DNA of 64,000 nucleotides from assembly GCA_050293885.1 (NCBI GenBank), contig JBNKNO010000010.1, forward strand, positions 21,461-85,460, given 5' to 3'. Below the pieces are notes generated by a model. That model had not been told where the DNA came from, did no database searches, and was given only the letters and a program-made list of their open reading frames with translations. Below are positions 33,439-41,374 of the stretch, piece after piece; position 1 is the first letter of the stretch, and every line of letters begins with the position of its first letter. A program made the translations under genes and the position numbers. This DNA is from Nitrogeniibacter sp050293885 (lineage in GTDB: Bacteria > Pseudomonadota > Gammaproteobacteria > Burkholderiales > Rhodocyclaceae).

Positions 33439-34005
33439 TCAGGATTTCTTCGCGTGATCGAAACAGGCCTGCAGCAAGGCTTGCATCGCCTCCTTGCCGA
33501 GCGACTCGACGCGCGCGACGTTGCGCGCCGGGATGTTTTCCGGGTCGGGGTAGTTGGCGATCGCCTCGCCCAGGCTGGCTTCGCGGATCAGGTGCAGCAT
33601 GGGGTAGGGCGAGCGGTTGGTGGTGTTCTCCACGTCGTCGGGCTCGGTGCCGCTGAACTGGTAGTGCGGATGAAAGCTGGCGATCTGCAACTCGCCGCCC
33701 AGGTTCATTTGTTCGAGCATCAGGTCCGCGAGGGTGAGGAACTGGTTGTAGTCGTCGAAGTCCCCAAGCACATCGGGGTGGACCAGCAGGGTGGTCTCGA
33801 CGCTGTCGTCCTGCCGCAGGCGTTCCAGCTCGTTTTGCAGATCCATGAGCAGGGTTTCGTCGGTGCCGGCGGCGGAGACCACGAAACGAATGCGATCGCG
33901 CACCAGTTCGCGCTTGGCGAACGGGCACAGGTTGAGCCCGACGACGACGGTGTCCACCCACTGGCGGGTGGCGGCGATGACTTGTTCGGGGTTGGCGGTG
34001 GGCAA
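33439..34005 (-). CDS. DUF1415 family protein
   Basis: A 188-residue soluble protein matching DUF1415: QVIAATRQWVDTVVVGLNLCPFAKREL at the N-terminus, a central LLVHPDVLGDFDDYNQFL, and FHPHYQFSGTEPDD followed by NRSPYPMLHLIRE. The invariant Cys of NLCPFA and the His pair look like a possible metal or catalytic site, but no function is known. The start appears to be TTG at 34005 with AGGAG unusually far (12 nt) upstream, so it is uncertain. It lies 21 nt after mscS in the same direction. Confidence 0.8.
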   Translation of the reverse strand: MPTANPEQVIAATRQWVDTVVVGLNLCPFAKRELVRDRIRFVVSAAGTDETLLMDLQNELERLRQDDSVETTLLVHPDVLGDFDDYNQFLTLADLMLEQMNLGGELQIASFHPHYQFSGTEPDDVENTTNRSPYPMLHLIREASLGEAIANYPDPENIPARNVARVESLGKEAMQALLQACFDHAKKS

Positions 34006-34026
34006 GGGAATGCTGGGCTCCTGATC

Positions 34027-35355
34027 TCAGTCGAGGTCCGGTATCGACGCGCCGGACGGGGTGGATTTGATGTGCAGATCGCGCTGCGGGTAGGGAATGG
34101 TGACGCCCGCGGCCTTGAACAGCCGCCAGATCGCCAGATTGATGTCGGTGCGCAGATTGCCGATGCCGTTTTCCGGATCGCCGATCCACACCCGCAGTTC
34201 GAGGTCGATGCCGTTGTCGCCGAAGTTGAGCAGGCGGGCCATCGGCGGCGGATCGGCGAGGACGCGGTCGGAGGCCTTGGCCGCCTCCAGCAACAGCGCC
34301 ATGGCCTGTTCCGGGTCGTCGTCGTAGCTGATCTGTACCGGCAGGCGCACGCGCGTGTTCTTGTCGGTGTAGCTCCAGTTGATGACTTCGGAGGTAATCA
34401 GATTCTCGTTGGGGATCAGGCGTTCGACGCCGTCGCGGTCGCGCACCACCACGTAGCGGGCGCGCAATGCCTCCACCCAGCCGTACTTGCTTTCGTCGGC
34501 GCCCACCGAAATCACGTCGCCCGGCTTGATGGAGCGGTCGAGCACCAGGATGAAGCCGCTGATGAAATTGCTGGTGATGCGTTGCAGGCCGAAGCCGATG
34601 CCCACCCCGAGGGCGCCGCCGAACACCGCGAAGGTGGTCAGGTCGATGCCCACCGCGTCGATGGCGAGCAGCAGCGCCAGGGCAATCAGGAATACGCGGC
34701 TGAACTTGGCAAAGGCCACTTGCAGCGATGGCGTCATGTTGGCCGATGCCCGCATGCGCCGTTCGATCACGCCCGACGCCCAGAACGCCAGCGTCAGCAG
34801 GACGGCGATCATGGCGATCAGCTTGATGGACGCCAGCACCGAGACACGCGTTTCGCCCACGCTGAACGCCATCGCATCGAGCGCCGATTCCACCGCCGGC
34901 AACCAGCCGAGCAGATGCAGGGCCACGATCGACCAGATGGCGGCAACGAACACGTTCTCCCAGGCTTTGAATGCCGGCGTGACGCGAAAGCCCTTGCGCA
35001 GCGCATAGACGCCGATGCGGATGGTGGCCAGCGAGGTGAGCAGGGGTAGGGCGATGTCGAGTACCGGCGTCGCCTGCGGCAGCGACTGCAACGCCGCGCG
35101 CCCGACGAACACCCCGATCAGCATCGACACCGGCCACAGCAGGCGCTGCAGCGTGCGGATCGCCAGATGATGGAAACTGCCCTGGCGACTGGCATCTGCT
35201 TGGCTGCGCAGCGCCCGGGAGGCGATGAAGTGCACCGCCAGCGACACGGTGGCGGCGGCGAACAGCACCATCAACTCGTGTTGCACGCGGGTGCGCGCGA
35301 GCTGCTCACCGAGGTTGGGGAGCGTGTCCGTCAGCGAGTCGATGAAAGATGCCAT
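34027..35355 (-). CDS. Mechanosensitive ion channel, MscS family
   Basis: A 442-residue inner-membrane channel likely releasing solutes on osmotic downshock. About six hydrophobic helices precede the conserved pore helix and beta domain: VFGGALGVGIGFGLQRITSNFISGF near residue 250 and VISVGADESKYGWVEAL. The C-terminal alpha/beta vestibule follows, ending in the PYPQRDLHI strand. It is longer than E. coli MscS (286), with extra N-terminal helices as in YnaI-like members. DUF1415 follows in the same direction. Confidence 0.92.
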   Translation of the reverse strand: MASFIDSLTDTLPNLGEQLARTRVQHELMVLFAAATVSLAVHFIASRALRSQADASRQGSFHHLAIRTLQRLLWPVSMLIGVFVGRAALQSLPQATPVLDIALPLLTSLATIRIGVYALRKGFRVTPAFKAWENVFVAAIWSIVALHLLGWLPAVESALDAMAFSVGETRVSVLASIKLIAMIAVLLTLAFWASGVIERRMRASANMTPSLQVAFAKFSRVFLIALALLLAIDAVGIDLTTFAVFGGALGVGIGFGLQRITSNFISGFILVLDRSIKPGDVISVGADESKYGWVEALRARYVVVRDRDGVERLIPNENLITSEVINWSYTDKNTRVRLPVQISYDDDPEQAMALLLEAAKASDRVLADPPPMARLLNFGDNGIDLELRVWIGDPENGIGNLRTDINLAIWRLFKAAGVTIPYPQRDLHIKSTPSGASIPDLD

Positions 35356-35470
35356 GGCGGCGGCGCCAATCCGAAGGGAGAGGTCAGTTTACAGCGATGC
35401 GCCAGGGGGTGTGCCGATCCTTCGCGCGTGGCGGACGACGGATCGGCGTTTTCGGGGTGTATTGCAGGCT

Positions 35471-35504
35471 CGGATCTGTTTGCCCCCGGAGGCAAACAGA
35501 TCCG
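35471..35504. repeat. Perfect 14-bp inverted repeat between the TPR and mscS genes
   Basis: CGGATCTGTTTGCC / GGCAAACAGATCCG with a 6-nt CCCGGA loop starts 32 nt after the TPR gene's stop. It can form a strong hairpin but lacks a T-run, so it may be a Rho-type terminator or a regulator binding site. Confidence 0.6.
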
Positions 35505-35535
35505 GGCGCGACCGCTTCCCTGCTGTGAACAGGCC

Positions 35536-36291
35536 CTAGGCGTTCTTGAGTTTCGTATACGCCTGCTCGACGCGCTTCATCTGCGGCGCGTAGTGGTCGC
35601 GCGTATGGCGATTCCAGTGGCGGCTGTGCTTTTCGATTTGTGTCATCAGCTCGCGTGCGGTGGCGTTGTCGCGGTTCTCGAACGCCCAGATGGCGTACTC
35701 GGCGAGGATGTCGAAGCTGCCGAAGCGCTCGAGCGCCGCCGAGAACGCGGTCCGGGCCTCCTCGGTACGCCCGAGTGCGCCGAGAAGGCGGGCGCGCAGC
35801 AGGGCCACCGCGTCGGTTCGGAAGTCCGGGTTGCGGCGCGCGATCCAGTCGATGTGCTCCAGTGCGCTGGGGAAATCGCCACTGGCGTGATGCGCACGTG
35901 CCGCGCCGAAGCGGATTTCGAGATCGTCGGCGAAGGGGCCGGCGAGACACGCGTCGTATGCCTTGGCCGCTTCGTCCGATCGACCGCTTTCGAGCAAGGC
36001 AGCGGCGAGGCGCATCTGATTCTGTGCCGTGGGCGTGTAGTCGAACGCGTTGCGCGCGTCGCGCAATTCCCTTTCCGGGTCGAGCGCCTTGGCGGCGGCG
36101 CGGACGACTTTTTGCGCGCCGCGCTCAAGGCGCGAATTGGGCAGGAACACGGTCGCGAAATAGACCACGCTGCCGAGCAGGGGAAAGGAGAACAGGATGA
36201 AAAGCCAGTATGTCTGCTGTCCGGTACGGACGGCATGAACGGCGAAGTACAGGGCGATCAGGACATGCAGACCGAGACCGATGAAAGGCAT
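35536..36291 (-). CDS. Membrane-anchored TPR protein
   Basis: A 251-residue protein with two N-terminal hydrophobic helices (about 5-22 and 27-48) and a soluble tail with three to four TPR-like helical pairs (about 95-235), for example MRLAAALLESGRSDEAAKAY and ALLRARLLGALGRTEEARTAF. TPR tails bind partner proteins; the target is unknown. GGAGG lies 8 nt before the ATG at 36291. It is a single gene with no informative neighbour. Confidence 0.8.
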   Translation of the reverse strand: MPFIGLGLHVLIALYFAVHAVRTGQQTYWLFILFSFPLLGSVVYFATVFLPNSRLERGAQKVVRAAAKALDPERELRDARNAFDYTPTAQNQMRLAAALLESGRSDEAAKAYDACLAGPFADDLEIRFGAARAHHASGDFPSALEHIDWIARRNPDFRTDAVALLRARLLGALGRTEEARTAFSAALERFGSFDILAEYAIWAFENRDNATARELMTQIEKHSRHWNRHTRDHYAPQMKRVEQAYTKLKNA

Positions 36292-36436
36292 GGTTGGCGC
36301 CTCCGCAACAATGGATTACATGCTTGGTGCATCCGGCGCGTGCGCGCAGACGGTGCGCAGAATATCAAATCCGGCTGACGGAGGAAATGCCGAATGTCAC
36401 ATGCCGATGGCGTTTTCGCTGCCGGTGCGCTGCGGT

Positions 36437-37240
36437 TCACGGGGCGGGTGCGTTCAGGCGATCGAGCCGCAGCCGCTCGCGCTCGTCGAACAGGCGCCGG
36501 CTGGCGGCGGTGACCGCCGCGAGGGTGCCGAAGCCGGTGCCCACGGTGATGGTGAACATGATCAGGATCTGGTACTTGACGGCGATCGACGGTGGCGCGC
36601 CGGCAAGGATCTGACCGGTCATCATGCCCGGCAGGCTGACGATGCCGGCGGCGGCCATGGCGTTGACGATAGGGATGAGGCCGGCGCGCATGGCGTCGCG
36701 GCGGGCATCGCCAATGGCCTCCTGCCAGCGCGCGCCGAGCATGAGGCGGTTCTCGATGGCGGCGCGTTGGCGCCACACGGTGTCGGTGAGGCGGTCGAGG
36801 CCGATGGCAACGCCGGTCATGGTGTTGCCGAGCATCATGCCCAGCAGCGGGATGGCGTATTGCGGTTCATACCAAGGCGTCGGTTGGATGATCACTGCGA
36901 GCGTCAGCACGGTGACGCTGAAGGCGGAGATGAACATCGACAGCGTGCCGATGCCGAAACCCCAACCGCCGCTGAGGCGCCGCTTTTGCCGCGCCGTGAC
37001 TTCGCGCCCGGCCATGAGCAGCATGACCAGCGCCATGAGAGCGATCCACGGCAGTGCGGCAACCGCGAACAGCGCTTCGAGCACCAGCCCGATGAGGCTC
37101 AGTTGCACCACCGTGCGCAGCGCGCCGATCAGTAGCGGCCGTTCGACGCCGAGCCGTGCGAACCAGGTACAGACGGCCAGTACGAGTACGAGCGTGGCGG
37201 CGAGCGCCAGTTGCCAGGCGGAGAGGTCGATGACGCTCAT
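36437..37240 (-). CDS. fetB: FetB-type ABC exporter permease (YbbM family)
   Basis: A 267-residue membrane protein with about seven helices and the UPF0014/FetB patterns RLGVERPLLIGALRTVVQL, a PLLGMMLGNTMTG segment and the SLPGMMTGQILAGAPP motif. In E. coli FetAB exports iron and helps in oxidative stress. The ATG at 37240 overlaps the fetA stop (ATGA), so the two are translationally coupled. The open frame continues upstream inside fetA but is not FetB-like. Metal specificity here is by homology only. Confidence 0.9.
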   Translation of the reverse strand: MSVIDLSAWQLALAATLVLVLAVCTWFARLGVERPLLIGALRTVVQLSLIGLVLEALFAVAALPWIALMALVMLLMAGREVTARQKRRLSGGWGFGIGTLSMFISAFSVTVLTLAVIIQPTPWYEPQYAIPLLGMMLGNTMTGVAIGLDRLTDTVWRQRAAIENRLMLGARWQEAIGDARRDAMRAGLIPIVNAMAAAGIVSLPGMMTGQILAGAPPSIAVKYQILIMFTITVGTGFGTLAAVTAASRRLFDERERLRLDRLNAPAP

Positions 37241-37872
37241 TCGACTACCTCCAGATGGTCGCCGCGGATGCGCAGGTGATGGTCGGCGACGCGGGCAATC
37301 TGCGCGGCGTCGTGGCTGACCCACAGCGTCGGCCAGCGATGGCGGCGGATCAGCGCCAGCAGCCAGGTTTCGATCTGGGCGGAGGTGTCGGTATCTAGGT
37401 TGGCGGTCGGCTCGTCCAGCAACAAGGCATGCGGCCCGTGGGCGACGGCGCGCAGCAGGGCGAGGCGTTGGCGCTCGCCCGACGAGAGCCGGCTGACCTG
37501 CCAGCTTGCGGTGTCGCTGGAAAATCCGAGGGCGGCCCAGTCGGGCGTCTCGGCATCGGGCAGATGTTCGCGGATCGTCTCGGCCCACCACTGGCTGTCG
37601 GCCGGTACCAGCATGACGCGACGGCGCCATTCGTGGGCCGGGATGCTGTGTTGCGCGACGTCACCGAGGGCGATATCGCCCTGGTGCGCATCCAGATCGG
37701 CAATGGCGCGCAGCAATCGACTCTTGCCTGAGCCCGAGGGGCCCGACAGGGCGGTGATCCGGCCCGCGGCAACGGTGAAACTCACTTGTTGCAGCGCGCC
37801 GATACTCACGCCCGCAAGGCGCAAGTCGGCGTCGGCGTCATGGGCTGAATCGGGCGCTGGGCGGGCGAGCAT
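37237..37872 (-). CDS. fetA: FetA-type ABC exporter ATPase (YbbL family)
   Basis: A 211-residue ATP-binding subunit partnering FetB. Walker A is GPSGSGKS near residue 43, the signature LSSGERQR near 128, and Walker B ALLLDEPT follows; the switch His lies in VSHDAAQ. I chose the ATG at 37872, which puts Walker A about 40 residues in as in E. coli FetA; an ATG at 37938 would add 22 residues. Neither has a clear ribosome site. It is divergent from an ArsR-type regulator that may control it. Confidence 0.9.
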   Translation of the reverse strand: MLARPAPDSAHDADADLRLAGVSIGALQQVSFTVAAGRITALSGPSGSGKSRLLRAIADLDAHQGDIALGDVAQHSIPAHEWRRRVMLVPADSQWWAETIREHLPDAETPDWAALGFSSDTASWQVSRLSSGERQRLALLRAVAHGPHALLLDEPTANLDTDTSAQIETWLLALIRRHRWPTLWVSHDAAQIARVADHHLRIRGDHLEVVE

Positions 37873-37940
37873 CGCGACATGATAAGGCTTTGCGTCGGTG
37901 GCCGTGGCGTGCGCCGCGACGTTTGAGTTGCCGTGCATGA

Positions 37941-37956
37941 TTCGTTTAAGATCGAA
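37941..37956. promoter_or_regulatory. Candidate operator between fetA and the ArsR-type gene
   Basis: TTCG-N8-CGAA with an AT-rich centre sits 2 nt before the ArsR ATG and next to an alternative fetA start. ArsR proteins commonly repress through dyads overlapping their own promoter. Confidence 0.35.
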
Positions 37957-37958
37957 GT

Positions 37959-38636
37959 ATGAGAGACATGCCAAACATTGCGCGGATTGCCGCGCTGATC
38001 GGGGAGGGCGCACGGGCCGACATGCTCACGGCGCTGATGGCCGATCGGGCACTGACGGCAACCGAGTTGGCCGCCGTGGCCGGCGTGACGCGGCAGACCG
38101 CCAGTGCGCACCTGTCGCAATTGTGCGCGGCGGGGCTGGTGATCAAGAGTCGCCAGGGCCGCCACCGCTACTTTCGTCTGTCGGGCGCCGATGTGGCGAG
38201 TCTGATCGAATCGCTCATGAGCGTGGCCTTTCGTACCGGCGCGGTGCGCCCGCGCGGCGAGGTGGTCGAGCCGGCGTTGATCAAGGCGCGTGTCTGCTAC
38301 GACCATCTGGCTGGCGATCTGGCGGTGGCGGCGTTCGAAGCCATGTTGGTGCGTGGCTGGTTCATGGCGCGCACCGGCGAGTTGCTGCTCTCCGATACGG
38401 GCCGTGCCGGCATCGCCGATTTGCGCATCGATACCGCGGCGCTGGCGGCCGGGCGCCGATCCTTGTGCCGCATGTGCCTGGATTGGGGGGAACAACGGCA
38501 TCACCTGGCAGGGGCGCTGGGTGCCGCGCTGCTCGACCATGTGTTGACCGCCGGTTGGGCCACGCGCGATGGGCGCGTGGTGAGGTTCAGCGAGGCGGGG
38601 GAAGGGGCGTTCCGCGCCGTCTTCCTGCTGGACTAG
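37959..38636 (+). CDS. ArsR-family transcriptional regulator
   Basis: A 225-residue regulator: an N-terminal ArsR winged helix (about 5-85) with ATELAAVAGVTRQTASAHLSQL as the HTH and RHRYFRLSG as the wing, then an extra C-terminal domain (about 100-225) with a CRMCLDW motif and nearby His residues. The classic ArsR/SmtB metal sites are not obvious. The divergent fetAB operon with a short shared promoter region is its likely target. The start could also be the ATG at 37968; no strong ribosome site distinguishes them. Confidence 0.85.
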   Translation: MRDMPNIARIAALIGEGARADMLTALMADRALTATELAAVAGVTRQTASAHLSQLCAAGLVIKSRQGRHRYFRLSGADVASLIESLMSVAFRTGAVRPRGEVVEPALIKARVCYDHLAGDLAVAAFEAMLVRGWFMARTGELLLSDTGRAGIADLRIDTAALAAGRRSLCRMCLDWGEQRHHLAGALGAALLDHVLTAGWATRDGRVVRFSEAGEGAFRAVFLLD

Positions 38637-38637
38637 T

Positions 38638-38892
38638 CTAACGACGCTTGATGATCAACTCGATCAGTAGCCACACGACGCCAATGGCCGCGCCCACGAG
38701 GCCGCCGATGGTGCCGAACATGGCCAGCAACGCGAGTTCCGTGGCGCTGGCGTCGGCCGGGCCGAATTGCATCACCAGCCACAGCGGGAGCGCCGTGAGT
38801 GCGCCGAGCACCAGGCTGGTGACGAGAATCTTGACGCCCGTGCGGGTGGGCGAGCGATAGAAGGCGAGGATCGGATTCACGACGGTGTCCAC
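38638..38892 (-). CDS. Small two-helix membrane protein
   Basis: An 84-residue unidentified protein with two hydrophobic helices (about 22-44 and 52-78) joined by a short loop, ending in a basic IIKRR tail that suggests a cytoplasmic C-terminus. The frame begins with GTG at 38892; another GTG four codons later (38880, before NPILAFYRSPT) is equally possible. It ends 1 nt from the stop of the convergent ArsR-type gene. Confidence 0.6.
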   Translation of the reverse strand: MDTVVNPILAFYRSPTRTGVKILVTSLVLGALTALPLWLVMQFGPADASATELALLAMFGTIGGLVGAAIGVVWLLIELIIKRR

Positions 38893-39060
38893 AGCGGCGA
38901 AGGCCGTACGATAGCTTTTTGGGGCGGGCGTGGACTTGATCTCGATTCAACAATGTTCGCGTGAGCAGGACTACCAGGCCCGTCGCCGCTTCTGTCATGA
39001 TGGCAGTTGCCGGCTTGGCCGCTTGGTATTTGTTCAGACTTAGCTGAGGAGAACGCGCCC

Positions 39061-39384
39061 ATGAAGGGCTATCAAATCACCTTCTTCACCCAACAGGACA
39101 AAACCCATCACCACAAGCCGATGGCGGAGTGGTTGATGCTTGCCGCGCGGGATCTGGGTTTGCGCGGCGCCACCATCTTTGCCGCCACCGAGGGCTTCGG
39201 GGCGAATGGCCGCATTCATTCCGCCCATTTCTTCGAGCTTGCGGATCAGCCGGTGGAAGTGGTCATGACGGCGACCGAGGAGGAATGGCAACGGCTTGTC
39301 GCGCACTTGAAGGAAGAGGGCGTCCGCCTTTTCTATGTGAAGTGCGAGATCGAATTCGGCACGCTGGGCGAGCCGGACGACTGA
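39061..39384 (+). CDS. DUF190 family protein (PII-like fold)
   Basis: A 107-residue protein of the DUF190 family: KGYQITFFTQQD at the start, WLMLAARDLGLRGATIF, and a C-terminal GVRLFYVKCEIEFG. The family has a PII-like ferredoxin fold and often accompanies CrcB fluoride channels, but no crcB is nearby. Its function is unknown. AGGAG lies about 11 nt upstream of the ATG and a strong terminator follows, so it forms its own transcription unit. Confidence 0.85.
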   Translation: MKGYQITFFTQQDKTHHHKPMAEWLMLAARDLGLRGATIFAATEGFGANGRIHSAHFFELADQPVEVVMTATEEEWQRLVAHLKEEGVRLFYVKCEIEFGTLGEPDD

Positions 39385-39410
39385 CGCGGCGCGCAAGCGT
39401 GTGCACAACG

Positions 39411-39438
39411 AGAAAAGGCTCCCCCGGGAGCCTTTTCT
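39411..39438. terminator. Bidirectional terminator after the DUF190 gene
   Basis: A perfect 12-bp stem AGAAAAGGCTCC / GGAGCCTTTTCT with CCCG loop separates the convergent DUF190 and PEP-CTERM genes. Confidence 0.9.
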
Positions 39439-39523
39439 GCTTTTTGTCGGGAGCCCTGTCACCCGGCCTCGGCCACCGGATCGGCTTGCGGCCGATGTTG
39501 TGGCCGGGCGGGCGACGTTTGCA

Positions 39524-40909
39524 TCAGGCGCGACGACGGCGGGCGACGAAGCCCACCAGACCGAGACCGGCCAGCAGCATGGCGTAGGTTTCGGGTTCCG
39601 GCACGGCGGAGACGCTGATCATCAGCAAGCGGTCGTTGTCGCTGCTCGGGTGCTGGATGTTGATGTAGGCCTTGGTGGAATCGTACGGATCGAAGAACAG
39701 CCCCGTCGGCTCGGCGCCGGCGACCTGTAGCGCAGCCCAGCGCTTGACGCCTTCGGCGACGCCGTCGCCATCGGCATCGATGACTTGCCAGATGTCGGCA
39801 TTGGGCACGCCCTGGTCTTCGATGATGTAGAGATTGCCGTCGTTGTCGATGGCCATGTTGTCCGGACTGGTGAGGTCGGTGCCGACCGCCAGGCCGGTGG
39901 CCACGTCGAGGGTGTCGCGGGTGACGAGCTGGGTGACGGCATTGCCGTCCAGATCGACCGTCCACACTTCATGCGTGCCGGTGGCGGTGAAGGCGATGGC
40001 TTCGTGTCCGTTGGCGAGGGTGAAGATCTCCATGTCTTCCGGCCGGTTGTAGGCGGTGGCACCGGCGGCATCGGCGAGCGCGCGGCCGTCGGCGTCGGCG
40101 GTGTTCACGTTGATGTCCACCCACGTGAAGGCGCCACCGACGCTGGCGTTGTTGCCGGCGCCGACTTTCAGCGCGTAGGTGGTGCCCGCCGCGAAGAAGT
40201 CGTCGCCGTTGCCGGCGTTGGGGTTGGCGGACACGAACTTGTAGAACGAGCCGCTGCTGTTCTCGTCGATGAAGTAGAAGTTGTTGGCACTGTCGAAGGC
40301 CAGGCCTTCATGTGACACCAGCGGCAGGGCGTTGTTGCGCTGGACCAGGTTGCCGGTGCCGTTGGTGAGGTTGGTGGCGGTGGCGCTGACCGGGTTGGTG
40401 ACTTCGAACAGACGGCCGGTGCCGGCGCTGCCGCCGAAGTTCTCTTCGCCGCTCATCCAGCCGCCCCATGGCGCCCAGCGCGAGGCATCGCCACGCTGCC
40501 AGTTTTGCGTGCCGACCGGCACGATGGTGGTCATGGTGCCGGTGAGCTTGTCGTAGCGCTGCGCGCCCGAGCCGGTGTTGACGCCGGCTTGGTTGCTGGG
40601 CTCGAACGGCATGAACAGGTAGCGGCCCTGATCGGCACCGGTGCGGTTGGTGTCGATCATGTCCCAGTAGCGGCCGACGTTGATGTCGGAGAGGCTGCCC
40701 ACCGTGCTGCGCGAGGCCAGCGAGGTAATCGAGACGTCGATGCCGGGCGTGCTGGCGAAGAGCAGACCCTGGGTGGCTTCGTCGCCGACCGACACGGCAG
40801 ACGATGCCGCGGTGAGCGGGTTGAGTTCGTCGAACAAGGTGTTGTCGGCGGCGATGGCCGAGGTGGCAGTGAATGCGCCGAGCAGCGCAAGAGCGAGTGG
40901 CTTGACCAT
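39524..40909 (-). CDS. PhoX-like beta-propeller exoprotein with PEP-CTERM sorting signal
   Basis: A 461-residue secreted protein. A Sec signal peptide (about 1-20, ending SAIA) precedes a domain resembling PhoX/DUF839 alkaline phosphatases: GWMSGEENFGG, HEGLAFDSANNFYFIDE, RPEDMEIFT and a late EPTGLFFDP. The C-terminus VPEPETYAMLLAGLG followed by a helix and RRRR is a PEP-CTERM signal, cleaved by an exosortase encoded elsewhere. The ATG at 40909 has AGGAA upstream and starts the signal peptide; the frame continues 24 codons further. Phosphatase activity is not certain. Confidence 0.88.
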   Translation of the reverse strand: MVKPLALALLGAFTATSAIAADNTLFDELNPLTAASSAVSVGDEATQGLLFASTPGIDVSITSLASRSTVGSLSDINVGRYWDMIDTNRTGADQGRYLFMPFEPSNQAGVNTGSGAQRYDKLTGTMTTIVPVGTQNWQRGDASRWAPWGGWMSGEENFGGSAGTGRLFEVTNPVSATATNLTNGTGNLVQRNNALPLVSHEGLAFDSANNFYFIDENSSGSFYKFVSANPNAGNGDDFFAAGTTYALKVGAGNNASVGGAFTWVDINVNTADADGRALADAAGATAYNRPEDMEIFTLANGHEAIAFTATGTHEVWTVDLDGNAVTQLVTRDTLDVATGLAVGTDLTSPDNMAIDNDGNLYIIEDQGVPNADIWQVIDADGDGVAEGVKRWAALQVAGAEPTGLFFDPYDSTKAYINIQHPSSDNDRLLMISVSAVPEPETYAMLLAGLGLVGFVARRRRA

Positions 40910-40949
40910 GGATGATTCCTGTCTTTGACTAGGTTGATTTTCTGACCGT

Positions 40950-40976
40950 GCGATCGAAGGCGGACGCTTCGATCGC
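40950..40976. repeat. 10-bp inverted repeat in the leader of the PEP-CTERM gene
   Basis: GCGATCGAAG / CTTCGATCGC with a 7-nt GCGGACG loop lies 41 nt upstream of the start codon. It could be an operator or an RNA hairpin near the mRNA 5' end. Confidence 0.5.
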
Positions 40977-41046
40977 TGCAAAGGCTAGGGGGGCGATGTA
41001 ACGCGGATATGACGCCCCGGTGAATCTTGATCGATGGCGCTGGGCG

Positions 41047-41076
41047 AAAAAAAGCCACAGCATCGGGCTGTGGCTT
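41047..41076 (-). terminator. Terminator of the 37-aa gene
   Basis: Reading the minus strand, a 9-bp stem AAGCCACAG / CTGTGGCTT is followed by a run of T (complement of the A-run at 41047-41053). It lies 29 nt after the small gene's stop and marks it as a separate unit. Confidence 0.85.
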
Positions 41077-41104
41077 GTCGTGAGGCGGATTGCCCGTTTC
41101 CGTG

Positions 41105-41218
41105 TCAGGAAACCCATTCGCAGGTGAGCGGCTCGTCATCGTCGATCAGATCGAGCGCGGCTTCGTAGGCGTTTTCTTCAATGAGGCTGGTGGCCTCGTG
41201 TTCAATATTTTCTTCCAT
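41105..41218 (-). CDS. Putative 37-residue acidic small protein
   Basis: A short frame from ATG at 41218 to TGA: it begins MEENIEHEATSLIEENAY and ends PLTCEWVS. Thirteen of 37 residues are Asp or Glu, with one Cys and one Trp near the C-terminus; the middle is likely helical. AGGAAAG lies about 11 nt upstream, and a good Rho-independent terminator lies 29 nt after the stop. Third-position GC and codon choice look coding. I do not recognise it. It lies just downstream of fliN but is separated by 156 nt. Confidence 0.6.
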   Translation of the reverse strand: MEENIEHEATSLIEENAYEAALDLIDDDEPLTCEWVS

Positions 41219-41374
41219 CTTCTTTCTTTCCTATTTACGTCCTTTAATCATAACGCGTATGTATGACGCTGGGGTGTCAGAAAAGTTTCAGTAGTTTTCC
41301 GACGGGCGCGTTCCGATCTGTCCGGACGGTGAGGCTGGTCCGTGAGGACTCAGCCTTGGGACGGGATGCCTGCC

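Noticed and set aside
33388..35049. A 553-codon plus-strand open frame opposite DUF1415 and mscS
   Set aside because: It is the antisense shadow of two recognisable genes and has no domain features.
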